In this document: positions 1 through 8,104 of the stretch, one piece after another
Position numbering within the stretch: position 1 is the stretch's first letter
How the letters are laid out: each line of letters begins with the position of its first letter
From: Paenibacillus aurantius
GTDB taxonomy: Bacteria > Bacillota > Bacilli > Paenibacillales > NBRC-103111
Reading direction: 5' to 3'
Assembly (NCBI RefSeq): GCF_032268605.1
Contig: NZ_CP130318.1
Coordinates: forward strand, 873,501-937,500
DNA: 64,000 bases
Made by a program: the position numbers and the translations under genes
The notes under the pieces: model-generated
Told to the model about the DNA's origin: nothing
The model's database searches: none
The model's input: only the letters and a program-made list of their open reading frames with translations

Positions 1-15
1 AATCTCGACGGCGCC

Positions 16-435
16 TTAACCCAAGAAGGCGATCGAATCTTTGGTTTTTCTGGCAAATACAACAGGATTCATGATGGCTTCCCAGTGCATATACATCAAC
101 CGGGGATTTTCCTTTAACCAGTGATTATGAACGGCCGTCACTTTTATCCCCCGTTTACGGAGATTCGACATCAAACGATTAACCTGATCTTGATGGAGGG
201 CAGTCTCACCCAAGCATAGCGCACGCCCCGAACGATCAAGCGATTCAAACGAGAACATTTGCATTTGAACCAGAGGAGAGCGCGTTCTTCTTCCCAAGAT
301 CGTTTCTTTTAAGTTCGTCATTCGCGTGACAAAACAAACCGGACCTGCATCAATTTCCGATTCTCCTCCCAAGATTTTGCCGAATTGCATACAAAGCCTT
401 CTAAATTGCGGACTTACTTTCACCTGTTGTGCCAT
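16..435 (-). CDS. DUF1259 (LppY/LpqO-like) protein
   Basis: A 139-residue protein of the DUF1259 family, known from LppY/LpqO-type proteins; the biochemical function of the family is not established. The family signature is visible as TAVHNHWLKENPRLMYMHW (about residues 100-118), together with the preceding GETALHQDQVNRLMSNL segment. Many family members carry two copies of the domain and a signal peptide; this one has a single copy and no signal sequence, so it is probably cytoplasmic. The ATG start is preceded by AAGGAGG at good spacing. It is transcribed away from the rest of the window and its downstream context lies outside. Family assignment is fairly secure; role unknown. Confidence 0.75.
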   Translation of the reverse strand: MAQQVKVSPQFRRLCMQFGKILGGESEIDAGPVCFVTRMTNLKETILGRRTRSPLVQMQMFSFESLDRSGRALCLGETALHQDQVNRLMSNLRKRGIKVTAVHNHWLKENPRLMYMHWEAIMNPVVFARKTKDSIAFLG

Positions 436-446
436 AGTGATCCTCC

Positions 447-478
447 TTTGATCTTATTCGAAATAGAGTATGATCAAA
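447..478. promoter_or_regulatory. Inverted repeat upstream of the DUF1259 gene
   Basis: TTTGATC (447-453) and GATCAAA (472-478) form 7-bp arms separated by 18 bp, just upstream of the minus-strand DUF1259 start and touching its ribosome-binding site. It could be an operator or a leader stem. No regulator is identified and the arms are short, so this is only suggestive. Confidence 0.25.
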
Positions 479-555
479 TAAGAGAAAGGAATTGGACTAA
501 CTACTAATCTTTTTAAAAAAATACTAGGGCGACCAGCTGCAGGAAAGAGGCCTTC

Positions 556-613
556 CCGTGATCACGGCCTAGCTATGGTAAAATAGTGCTGGCGTCGGTA
601 CTCGACCGACGCC
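556..613. promoter_or_regulatory. Two dyads upstream of the dehydrogenase gene
   Basis: A 12-bp perfect palindrome CCGTGATCACGG (556-567) and a hairpin GGCGTCGGT/ACCGACGCC (591-599 and 605-613, 5-nt loop) lie between the DUF1259 gene and the dehydrogenase start at 637. The second ends just before the ribosome-binding site and has no T tract, so it is more likely a leader hairpin or operator than a terminator. A -10-like TAAAAT lies between them (579-584). Confidence 0.35.
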
Positions 614-636
614 GTGCGATCAAGGAGGGATGATAT

Positions 637-1593
637 ATGAAGCTTCGCTGCGCGATATTGGACGACTACCAGCAAGTGGCGTTAACTGCGGCGGATTGGT
701 CTCCGATTTTGGAACAGGTGGAGGTCAAAACCATCCATCGGCATATCGACCAACCGGATGAACTGGCAGAGCAGATCGCCGACTGCGATATTGTCGTGAT
801 CATGCGGGAACGAACTCCGTTTCGCGCCCCGCTGCTTGCCCGGCTTCCGCGCTTGAGGCTGCTCGTGACCACAGGCATGCGTAATGCGTCCATCGATCTA
901 CCCGCTGCCGCTTCGCAAGGAATCCTCGTTTGCGGGACGGGCGGTGCAGGTAACGCTACCGCCGAGCTCACATGGGCCTTGCTCTTGGCGCTGGCCCGCA
1001 ACCTTGTGCAGGAGCACAACGCCATTCGCAGCGGGGGGTGGCAAAGCACGATCGGAGCAGATTTGTACGGCAAGACGCTCGGCGTACTCGGACTCGGCAA
1101 GCTGGGCAGCCAAATCGCCCGATTCGGCCAAGCCTTCGGTATGGAGGTCATGGCGTGGAGCCAGAACTTAACCAAGGAGCGCGCCGATGAAGCAGGCGTA
1201 AGGTTGGCCGCCTCCAAGGAGGAGCTTCTGGAAAACAGCGACTTTGTCTCCATTCATCTTGTCTTGAGCGACCGGACAAGAGGCTTGATTGGAGCCGAGG
1301 AGCTGGGACGAATGCGGCCGTCGGCTTATCTGATCAATACTTCGCGTGCGCCGATCGTCGATCAAGCCGCGCTCGCCGAGGCTTTGCGGAACGGCCGGAT
1401 CGCCGGCGCCGCGGTCGATGTTTTTGAAATGGAGCCGCTGCCGAAGGACGATCCGTACCGGTCACTTCCGAATCTGCTCACTACGCCGCATATCGGCTAT
1501 GTATCGAAAGCGAATTATGAGGCGTTTTATCGGGATGTGGTTGAGGATATCGAAGCTTATTTATCCGGGACACCGGTTCGCGTGCTGACATGA
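637..1593 (+). CDS. D-2-hydroxyacid dehydrogenase, NAD-dependent
   Basis: A 318-residue cytoplasmic oxidoreductase of the D-isomer 2-hydroxyacid dehydrogenase family (phosphoglycerate/glycerate dehydrogenase type), interconverting 2-hydroxy acids and 2-keto acids. The Rossmann NAD site GVLGLGKLG is near residues 148-156. The expected catalytic triad is present: Arg in NTSRAPIVD (about 237), Glu in DVFEMEPLP (about 266) and His in TPHIGY (about 285). The length is normal for the family and there is no ACT domain, so it is probably not the serine-pathway SerA. AAGGAGGGA lies 6 nt before the ATG. Substrate cannot be named from sequence alone. It stands as a single gene. Confidence 0.9.
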   Translation: MKLRCAILDDYQQVALTAADWSPILEQVEVKTIHRHIDQPDELAEQIADCDIVVIMRERTPFRAPLLARLPRLRLLVTTGMRNASIDLPAAASQGILVCGTGGAGNATAELTWALLLALARNLVQEHNAIRSGGWQSTIGADLYGKTLGVLGLGKLGSQIARFGQAFGMEVMAWSQNLTKERADEAGVRLAASKEELLENSDFVSIHLVLSDRTRGLIGAEELGRMRPSAYLINTSRAPIVDQAALAEALRNGRIAGAAVDVFEMEPLPKDDPYRSLPNLLTTPHIGYVSKANYEAFYRDVVEDIEAYLSGTPVRVLT

Positions 1594-1690
1594 GGCAAGA
1601 GAATTTTTGTGAATGATTAGTAACGAAAAGGGAAAAATCCGGTCCTTGTAGAAAATAAAAGGACATTACTTTGGGTAGGAGGGTTTGGAC

Positions 1691-2185
1691 ATGTTTAGAA
1701 GCTTGGATGAATTTAAAGGGGAATGGAAGCAGGAAGCGGCATTAACGCAAAGGGTACTGGAGGCGCTGACGGACGAATCGCTCGGTCAAGAGGTAGCACC
1801 GGGTTTCACCAACTTGGGTAAGCTGGCTGCGCACGTAACCGGAGCGGTGCATTTTCTGTTATCCCTGACGGGTTTGAATTTCTCTACCGCGGTTAAAGCT
1901 GACCAGCCCTCATCGGCCAAGTCCATCGCGGAGGCGTATCGTCACGATAGTACGGCAATGTTGGAGGCGGTTGATAGTCAATGGACAGACGCTTCGCTTG
2001 CAGAGGTCCGCAATTTCTTCGGCCATGACATGCCGATTCATGCGTTCCTTCGGTTTGTTATTCAGCATCAGGCCCATCATCGCGGTCAAATGACGATTCT
2101 CATGCGTCAGGCCGGCCTTAAGGTGCCGGGCATTTATGGGCCAAGCCGTGAGGAATGGGAAGCCATGCAGGCAGCGAAGAACTGA
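1691..2185 (+). CDS. DinB-like four-helix protein
   Basis: A 164-residue protein of the DinB/YfiT-like superfamily, small metal-binding four-helix bundles often linked to stress or thiol metabolism. Possible metal ligands are His in KLAAHVTG (about residue 43) and the pair in IQHQAHHRGQM (about 123-127), in the order typical of the family. The ATG at 1691 is preferred over the in-frame TTG at 1685 because AGGAGGG (1677-1683) is 7 nt from the ATG and only 1 nt from the TTG. A terminator follows, so it appears monocistronic. The substrate is unknown. Confidence 0.85.
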   Translation: MFRSLDEFKGEWKQEAALTQRVLEALTDESLGQEVAPGFTNLGKLAAHVTGAVHFLLSLTGLNFSTAVKADQPSSAKSIAEAYRHDSTAMLEAVDSQWTDASLAEVRNFFGHDMPIHAFLRFVIQHQAHHRGQMTILMRQAGLKVPGIYGPSREEWEAMQAAKN

Positions 2186-2214
2186 GTTGCGAAATACATA
2201 TTAGGTGAAGTGCG

Positions 2215-2241
2215 GCGATGGAACCGATCCATCGCTTTTTT
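2215..2241 (+). terminator. Terminator after the DinB-like gene
   Basis: GCGATGG (2215-2221) pairs with CCATCGC (2229-2235) and is followed by a T6 run, a standard intrinsic terminator. Confidence 0.85.
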
Positions 2242-2312
2242 CGATCCCTTGTGAGAATCTCCACAACAGTTTATCATGGGTAAAATTGGGTGAAATGGTA
2301 AGGAGATTCTTC

Positions 2313-3298
2313 ATGGACCTCCAAATCAAGAAATTGTTTGGAGACAAGATAGCCGCAGAAGGCGGGAAAAGGTTCGGGATTCCTTTGAAGGAAATGTCCT
2401 TCCTGGGCGGCTTTCAGAATTTCGTCTATTCCTATAGGAGGAACGGAAGCCAATATATCCTTCGGTTCACCCCTGGTACCCTTCGTACCTCCGACGGAAT
2501 AAAAGCGGAGTTGGAATGGATAAGATACCTAGCCTCAAAGGGGATAGCCGTTTCCGAACCCGTCTCTTCGTGGTGGGAAAACGAGATGGAAACGATCTCG
2601 GGTTCACCCGTCTCCTTTCATGTGACTTCGTTTCACTTCGCAGCAGGCAGGAAAATGGGTATCCCGAATGCCTCCATAACCCTTCCCTTTATAAACAATT
2701 CGGCCGCGTAACCAGCCGTCTTCATGAACTTTCCAGAGAATACATACCTGTGACGCGACGGCATGATTGGCGGCGTAATGAATACCTTTTGCGTGCTGCT
2801 GATTACATATCGGACGAGCCAGTTCTCCATGCTTTGGAGAAACTAATGGAGCAGGTGGCTGCACTGCCGATCTCGGCAGAGACTTTCGGTTTGATTCATG
2901 GAGATCTGAACGTGGGCAATGTTAGGGTTGGCGAAGACGGGACCCTAACGCTGTTTGATTTTGACGAATGCCAATACAGCTGGTTCGTCGAAGATATTGC
3001 CGTGCAGCTTTTTTACCTGCTCTATGTGTTCGGCGAGGATTCCAAGAACGACCGAAGGGCGCAATATGAACTCTTCCTGCATCATTTTATAGAAGGATAT
3101 ACAGAATCCGGACAGAGGCTACCCGAGGGTTGGAAAGAGCAGTTGCCCTTATTCCTTCGTCTTCGGGAGATTATTGTTTATGTGGGGATGCATCGCAGCT
3201 GGGATTTGCAGCATGCTGATCTTTGGACTCAAGATTTCCTGAGGGACAGCCGGATGCGGATTACCCATGCTCGCTCTTTAATAGACGACTTCTTGTAA
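2313..3298 (+). pseudogene. Phosphotransferase enzyme family gene, frameshifted
   Basis: A kinase-fold phosphotransferase (APH/choline-kinase-like superfamily) split over two frames. The first frame starts at ATG 2313 (AAGGAG 7 nt upstream) and gives the N-lobe, through FAAGRKMG. The second frame carries YPECLHNPSLYKQFGRVTSRLHEL and the catalytic lobe, with Brenner motif LIHGDLNVGNV and metal-binding LFDFDECQ. The frames join without loss of similarity at the G run 2657-2659: one more G there would restore a single reading frame of about 328 codons. This is either a recent inactivating deletion or a sequence error. The natural substrate is unknown; many such genes are not antibiotic-resistance genes. 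Confidence 0.8.
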
Positions 3299-3331
3299 AT
3301 TTGGCGGATTAGCGCTTAAGGGGGAAGCCAT

Positions 3332-4051
3332 TTGAGGCCGCGTGCAATTTTTTTTGACATGGATGATACGATCCTGTCCTTTGACCATGGACTGGACCTG
3401 GATGCTTGCTGGATGGCAGCCTGCGTTACTCATCTGGCAGGGATGGAAGCGGGCATGATCGAGCAGGCCGTGATGACCATTAAAAGGCAGGCGAAAGAAT
3501 ACTGGAGTGACGCCGAAAGACACCGGACCGGCCGGCTGGATTTACCAAAAGCGCGAAAGGAAATCATAGAAGCGGCGTTGCATGAACTGAAGTATCCGAA
3601 CCTGAAATGCGCCGCTAGGATTGCGACCGATTATGGGGCGGCGCGGGACTTGTTGGTCACGCTTTTTCCGGGCGCTGTCGAAACCATTCAACAGATTAAG
3701 ACGATGGGCATCCCGGTTGCACTTATTACGAACGGGGCTTCCCTGCCGCAACGCGAGAAAATCAACAAGTTTGCTCTGGGCTCTCTCTTTGAGCACATTT
3801 TTATTGAAGAGGAGTTCGGGATCGGAAAGCCGGAACCAGCGATCTATCAGCATGTGATGGACCTGCTGGGTACAGCCCCGGAAGAAACCTGGATGGTCGG
3901 TGACAACTACGAGTGGGAGGTAGCCGCACCCCAGAAGCTGGGCATGAAAGGCATTTGGGTCGATCATAAAGGAGTTCACGGCACGCAAACGCTGCCCGTT
4001 CCCCCTTACCGGTCGATCCGGGCTCTGCCCGAGCTTTTGCCGCTGTTCTAG
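3332..4051 (+). CDS. HAD-superfamily hydrolase
   Basis: A 239-residue soluble HAD-type phosphatase or dehalogenase-like hydrolase. Motif I is FFDMDDT (residues 7-13, nucleophile Asp9 and acid/base Asp11), motif II is LITNG (about 130), the motif III Lys is in GIGKPEP (about 164), and motif IV is MVGDNYEWEV (about 187). A helical cap between motifs I and II fits subfamily I (YjjG/haloacid-dehalogenase-like). The start is TTG with AAGGGGG 7 nt upstream. The gene follows the frameshifted phosphotransferase by 33 nt and was probably co-transcribed with it. The substrate is not predictable. Confidence 0.88.
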   Translation: MRPRAIFFDMDDTILSFDHGLDLDACWMAACVTHLAGMEAGMIEQAVMTIKRQAKEYWSDAERHRTGRLDLPKARKEIIEAALHELKYPNLKCAARIATDYGAARDLLVTLFPGAVETIQQIKTMGIPVALITNGASLPQREKINKFALGSLFEHIFIEEEFGIGKPEPAIYQHVMDLLGTAPEETWMVGDNYEWEVAAPQKLGMKGIWVDHKGVHGTQTLPVPPYRSIRALPELLPLF

Positions 4052-4066
4052 AAAGCATTAAGTGGC

Positions 4067-4177
4067 ATGCAACGCTTTACGTTGGAAAAGCATGCGATAG
4101 CCATACGGGCGAACATCCAGGAGCTCGAACAGATGCTGGGGACCTACTATGTTTGGTTGAGCGAAATGGTTAACTAG
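4067..4177 (+). pseudogene. Possible MerR-family C-terminal remnant
   Basis: A 36-codon open frame whose product has a charged helical stretch (EKHAIAIRANIQELEQML) like the C-terminal dimerisation helix of MerR-family regulators. It has no ribosome-binding site and no DNA-binding domain, so if real it is only a remnant. A MerR-type operator-promoter occurs 3.4 kb downstream without any MerR gene in the window, which makes the idea worth recording but does not prove it. Confidence 0.2.
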
Positions 4178-4241
4178 CAGGTAGGGTAATGTGGGAGTAA
4201 GGGTTTATATCCATATAGCAATTCACGAATGGAGTGAAAGG

Positions 4242-5250
4242 ATGATCCGGAGGATCATACGTGTTTTGGGACAGAACCCACGTCTCGCCATCAGTATTTT
4301 TTTCCCTTCGACCGGGGGGAGCCCACTTAGAGGGCTAGACTTATACGCACCTTGTCAGGAAAAGGTGGCTGCTATTTTAAGGGAGATGGGCGTCGACCTT
4401 GAAAATCTGAACATTACCGACAATTTGACCACAAGTGATAAAGCAGAAGCAAAGAAAGGAAACGTGGCCCGTTGTTCTACTGTCACCGGGATTCGGTATA
4501 GAACGCGATATGTATCTTGGGTTGATCTCAAATCTCGTGCCGATGGGATACATTGTAGTTACTATTGGTGCTCCGTACGAATCCGTGTTTACCGTATATC
4601 CGGATGGCCTCTTTCTTAAGCAAGCTAAAGAAATGGTCAAGCTAAAGAGTTCCGATTATAAGGGCTGGCACCGTCTCCTGGATAGTCGAATTAGGTCCAT
4701 TACGGCCGTTATTAAATATCTCGATACTCTAAACGAGTCCGACTCTGAGTTGGAAGGATTATTCGATATGAAGAACGTATCTGCGGTTGGGCATTCGCTG
4801 GGAGGCGCCGCGGTCCTCGAAGCCGCCAAGTTGGAGGAACGCATCAAAGCTGCTGTCCTTCTCGATCCCAGCTTTCATATCATCCGTTTAGAGGACATAA
4901 TGTGCCATGCTCCTGTTTTGCTGCTGCGGCAAGAAGCTTCGAACTATGAGGCGATGGCAGCAATGATGAATGAGAAAATTGCACACGATTATATCAACGG
5001 TCAGCGGAATGCGTATAAGGCCCTGACGAATGCCAGCTTTTATCGGGTAAACGGAGCTCAGCATATGTCGTTCTCCGATGTGCCGCTCCACTACGGAGAC
5101 CTCCACGCGGTCCCCGTTCATGCCGCTGCGGCTGAAGCCATGGCGGCATCCATGGAAGCGGTCTTCCAAAACGACCGCTTACCGTCTGTCATGCCGTTGC
5201 AGCTCAGTGAAACAATCGTTCCGATTAATTCCGAAGGCGTTCCCACTTAA
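4242..5250 (+). pseudogene. Alpha/beta hydrolase (PAF-acetylhydrolase-like), frameshifted
   Basis: A serine hydrolase resembling the platelet-activating-factor acetylhydrolase/dienelactone hydrolase group, broken by one frame change. The 5' part (ATG 4242, GGAG 7 nt upstream) gives the entry strand LAISIFFPST and the stretch before the core. The rest continues in another frame from about 4450 with PVVLLSPGFG (oxyanion region) and nucleophile elbow VGHSLGG, then a C-terminal His region NGAQHMSFSD. The switch lies in the A/G-rich stretch 4450-4461; removing one base restores a single frame. No signal peptide is seen. Substrate unknown. It is the second frameshifted gene in this stretch, so both decay and assembly error should be considered. 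Confidence 0.72.
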
Positions 5251-5330
5251 GTTACATTAGGATAGGGTGGGATGGGTGGTCTTAGTCCTATTTTATAAAC
5301 GAGTGCGGGCATCCAAAATTGGGGTGAAAC

Positions 5331-5966
5331 ATGACTGTAGTTGGTGTTTTAGGGACCATACATAATGAGGAATTAAGGCAAAAGTATAATTGTCCACTGG
5401 AACTCTATAAGGAAATAATTGTGGAGTTTAAGCCAGATATCATTTGCGGAGAAGTTCACCCCAGTGCTTGGGAAAGGTATTGTAGGAACAAAAATGATAA
5501 GGGATATTGGGGTGAACCGGCAAGTGAGTATGGGGAATTGATTTTTCCTCTATGTGCAAATAGAAATATTGAGTTTATTCCGATTGATTGGTTCGAGCTA
5601 GACGTGTGGAACAATTTTGATCCCTTTGCTAAGCTCTCTGAGGAAGAAAAAAAGAAAGGTATAACAATGGAAGAGGAATGGTTTGGCAAACAGATGGCTA
5701 CCAGCTCGTTTGGGTCCATACCATTTAACTCCAAAGAATTTGATCAGGTGACTAGGAAAAAGTACGAATGGTTAGAACAATGGAACCTAAGATCGTTTAA
5801 CTTTCGTTGGACGATCCGGAATTTGATCATGATAGAGCGAGTAAAGAATACCATTGGAGCCAATCAAGGTAAGAGAATTCTCTGCCTGGTAGGAGCTGAT
5901 CATAACTATTTCTTTGTGGATGAATTAAAGGATCAGGACGTGGAATTTCATTATCCCTTACGATAA
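5331..5966 (+). CDS. Uncharacterised protein, TraB/PrgY-like motifs
   Basis: A 211-residue soluble protein that I do not firmly recognise. It opens with a hydrophobic strand and GTIH, has IICGEVHPS near residue 40, and ends with LCLVGADHNYFF near residue 195. Spaced GxxH, E and GxxH motifs of this type are seen in the TraB/PrgY/TIKI metalloprotease-like superfamily, so a distant relationship is possible. The start ATG has GGGGTGA upstream. The gene is markedly AT-rich compared with genes beyond 9 kb and uses A/T-ending codons, as do the next two genes, so the three were probably acquired together. Confidence 0.6.
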   Translation: MTVVGVLGTIHNEELRQKYNCPLELYKEIIVEFKPDIICGEVHPSAWERYCRNKNDKGYWGEPASEYGELIFPLCANRNIEFIPIDWFELDVWNNFDPFAKLSEEEKKKGITMEEEWFGKQMATSSFGSIPFNSKEFDQVTRKKYEWLEQWNLRSFNFRWTIRNLIMIERVKNTIGANQGKRILCLVGADHNYFFVDELKDQDVEFHYPLR

Positions 5967-6056
5967 CAAGCTGGCAGGTTTGCGGAATACAAATAAGCTG
6001 CCTACGAATGTATAAATATACGTAATTATGTATTATTATATATTCGGGGAGATGCT

Positions 6057-6464
6057 TTGAATCTTATTTGTCGCAGCGATATTCCAGATAAAGAGGAATA
6101 CTTTAATTTATTTCAGACAACTGGGTGGAACCCAAACGGTGTTTGGACGGTTGATATGCTTTTTGTAGCCATTAAGAATAGTTGGTACATAATCACTGTC
6201 TACGATGATAATAAGCTTGTGGCTTCGGGCCGCCTAGTTTCGGATGGATTTATACAATGTTTTATCTGCGAAATGATCGTAAGGCCCGAATATCAAAATA
6301 AAGGAATTGGCAAGAGAGTTATGAACGAACTCCTGAATTATTGTAAGACCAAAGGTATTCGCTGGGTTCAATTAGCCTGTGCTAAAGGTAAGAAAGAGTT
6401 CTATGAAAAATTCGGATTCAAAGAGAGAGCAGTGGATGCTCCGGGTATGAATTTATTTCTTTAA
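6057..6464 (+). CDS. GNAT-family N-acetyltransferase
   Basis: A 135-residue GCN5-related acetyltransferase that should transfer an acetyl group from acetyl-CoA to an amine. The acetyl-CoA-binding motif A is VRPEYQNKGIGKRVMNEL (about residues 81-98), preceded by the FICEMIV strand. The C-terminal EFYEKFGFKER is also typical. The start is TTG with GGGGAG just upstream; no better ATG exists. It lies 16 nt before the carbamoyltransferase-like gene and is probably co-transcribed with it. Both modify amines or amino acids, so they may act on one metabolite. Composition is AT-rich. Confidence 0.85.
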   Translation: MNLICRSDIPDKEEYFNLFQTTGWNPNGVWTVDMLFVAIKNSWYIITVYDDNKLVASGRLVSDGFIQCFICEMIVRPEYQNKGIGKRVMNELLNYCKTKGIRWVQLACAKGKKEFYEKFGFKERAVDAPGMNLFL

Positions 6465-6480
6465 TTAAAGGGGTAAATAT

Positions 6481-7326
6481 ATGAATTTGTTGGACATCAG
6501 TGATATATCTTCTAAGCAGATAACCGATATATTTCATCTAGCCGATAGACTCAAGTTAGAAAAGGAAAGAGGTTCATTGGTTGGAAAAACGTTCATCCTA
6601 TTCTTTCCTGAATCAAGTATTAGAACAAGAATTACTTTCGAAAAAGGGATAAAGGATTTGGGAGGAGAGTGCATATTGTTCCCTCCTGAAACCCTAGATA
6701 AGAGGGAGCAGGTAAGCGATGTCATTAACTACTTGGAGAATTGGGCGGATGGAGTTATTATAAGACATCCCAATCTTTCGAAAATACAGGAATTGTCTAA
6801 TCAATCGACGATCCCCATTATAAATGCCATGACCTCCCTTAATCATCCGTGTGAAATCTTATCTGATTTATATTCGATTAGTAGACAAAGAGAGCACTTC
6901 AAGGAACTTGTTTATACATTCGTGGGTCCAGTAGGGAATATTTGCAGATCGTGGGCGGAGGTTGCCTCTTTAATGAATCTTACTTTTAATCATGTTTGCA
7001 CAAAAGGACATGAAATGGGTAAAGATTCCCCCACCTACAAATTCCATACGGAACTTGAGGATATTCTAGTGGAAAGCGATGTAATTTTAACGGATTCCTT
7101 ACCTAAGGAATTTAGGACTCAGGAATACATCACTAAATACCAAATAACTTTGGAGAGAATGAAGTTAACTAAGAAAAAAGCTATTTTAAATCCGTGCCCT
7201 CCTTTTTTCAGAGGGGAAGAGATTAGTGAAGAGGCAGTTTCTTCTAATTATTTTGTGGGACATACATTTAAAAAGAATCTGCTTTATGTTCAACAAGCAA
7301 TCGTGTTACATTGTCTCTGGAACTAA
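6481..7326 (+). CDS. Ornithine/aspartate carbamoyltransferase-like enzyme
   Basis: A 281-residue member of the carbamoyltransferase superfamily (ornithine carbamoyltransferase type), which moves the carbamoyl group of carbamoyl phosphate to an amino group. The carbamoyl-phosphate motif is SSIRTRITFE (about residues 45-54), where the usual STRTR has Ile for the first Thr. The second motif is NHPCEILSDL (about 121-130), where HPTQ or HPCQ is expected. The C-terminus ends at HCLWN, a shortened version of HCLP. The enzyme is about 30 residues shorter than standard ornithine carbamoyltransferases. These changes and the GNAT partner suggest an unusual acceptor rather than arginine synthesis. Strongly AT-rich, probably acquired. 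Confidence 0.8.
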   Translation: MNLLDISDISSKQITDIFHLADRLKLEKERGSLVGKTFILFFPESSIRTRITFEKGIKDLGGECILFPPETLDKREQVSDVINYLENWADGVIIRHPNLSKIQELSNQSTIPIINAMTSLNHPCEILSDLYSISRQREHFKELVYTFVGPVGNICRSWAEVASLMNLTFNHVCTKGHEMGKDSPTYKFHTELEDILVESDVILTDSLPKEFRTQEYITKYQITLERMKLTKKKAILNPCPPFFRGEEISEEAVSSNYFVGHTFKKNLLYVQQAIVLHCLWN

Positions 7327-7348
7327 CGATAAGCAATACATACCAAGT

Positions 7349-7380
7349 CAGATAGCCGGCCCTCAGGAGCCGGCTATCTG
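7349..7380 (+). terminator. 12-bp stem after the carbamoyltransferase gene
   Basis: CAGATAGCCGGC (7349-7360) and GCCGGCTATCTG (7369-7380) are perfectly complementary around an 8-nt loop, 22 nt after the stop codon. There is no T tract, so termination would be weak; it may instead protect the mRNA 3' end. Confidence 0.5.
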
Positions 7381-7574
7381 CATGACCGAAGGCTTAGTTG
7401 GCGAAAGATATCGAAGCAATTAATTAGGCACGGAAAATATAGATGAAACCATTGTTGGCATGGTGCTGGGCATATTTAAAAACGCATTACAAAAGCTGCA
7501 ATGAAAGAATAGCTGCCATGGTCCATGGTGCGAATCCGGTTCTAGGAGCTTACGAGCCTATTGTTCCCTTTCTC

Positions 7575-7606
7575 TTGACCCTGACCTTAATGTCAGGGTC
7601 TATAAT
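7575..7606 (+). promoter_or_regulatory. MerR-type operator-promoter
   Basis: TTGACC (7575-7580) and TATAAT (7601-7606) are separated by 20 bp instead of 17, and the spacer contains the dyad GACCCTGAC-N6-GTCAGGGTC (7577-7600). An over-long spacer filled by such a dyad is the hallmark of promoters activated by MerR-family regulators, which twist the DNA to bring the two hexamers into line. It faces the small gene at 7655. No MerR gene is in the window. Confidence 0.82.
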
Positions 7607-7654
7607 GAGATTATCCCGAAGCCGATCTCGGCCAGAAAGAAAGGAACGTAACCT

Positions 7655-7879
7655 ATGGAGATTACCCCACAAGAAGAACTCATGCTTAAGGCTCTTCGCG
7701 AGGCGGCCTTGCCCCCTCTATTTGTCCTCATCCGCATCCGAAATGAGATTTCCCAGGACACGGTAAATGTCGAGGAGAACCGAAGAAATGACGTCGTTCA
7801 GACCTTAGAAAAGTACATCGGACCGCTTTGGGAAAACTTTCGGGAGGAGAAGAACTCACAAGCCGAAGAAGGATCTTAA
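7655..7879 (+). CDS. Small protein downstream of a MerR-type promoter
   Basis: A 74-residue acidic protein that I do not recognise. It contains a helical N-terminal half and a charged C-terminal half, with no cysteines and no signal or membrane segment. Support for a real gene comes from AAGGAA 8 nt before the ATG, the strong MerR-type promoter 50 nt upstream and a terminator-like hairpin after the stop. Alternatively it is the leftover 5' or 3' end of a longer gene formerly controlled by that promoter, as the following 200 bp look degenerate. Confidence 0.5.
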   Translation: MEITPQEELMLKALREAALPPLFVLIRIRNEISQDTVNVEENRRNDVVQTLEKYIGPLWENFREEKNSQAEEGS

Positions 7880-7932
7880 CTTGACAGGTACATAGGGAGG
7901 CATCGCCCCATAAGAGGCTATTCCCCTCAAAG

Positions 7933-7954
7933 CCGCCCCATGGCGGGTTTTGTT
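7933..7954 (+). terminator. Terminator-like hairpin
   Basis: CCGCC (7933-7937) and GGCGG (7942-7946) form a short GC stem followed by GTTTTGTT, about 50 nt after the small gene at 7655-7879. Confidence 0.5.
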
Positions 7955-8104
7955 AGGAACGAGGTGATTTTAACCCAACGCCCCCATCTAGGAAGACTTC
8001 GACTGTTGGATAGCTGTCCGTATCCGATAGACCGGTCGCTGCGGTAGATTAGGCAAATGTCCTGACTTGATAGGGAATATCCGCTTCCCGCGACGCCTGC
8101 TCAT

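Noticed and set aside
7443-7766. 107-codon open frame on the plus strand
   Set aside because: It runs through the MerR-type promoter and overlaps the better-supported start at 7655, without a ribosome-binding site.
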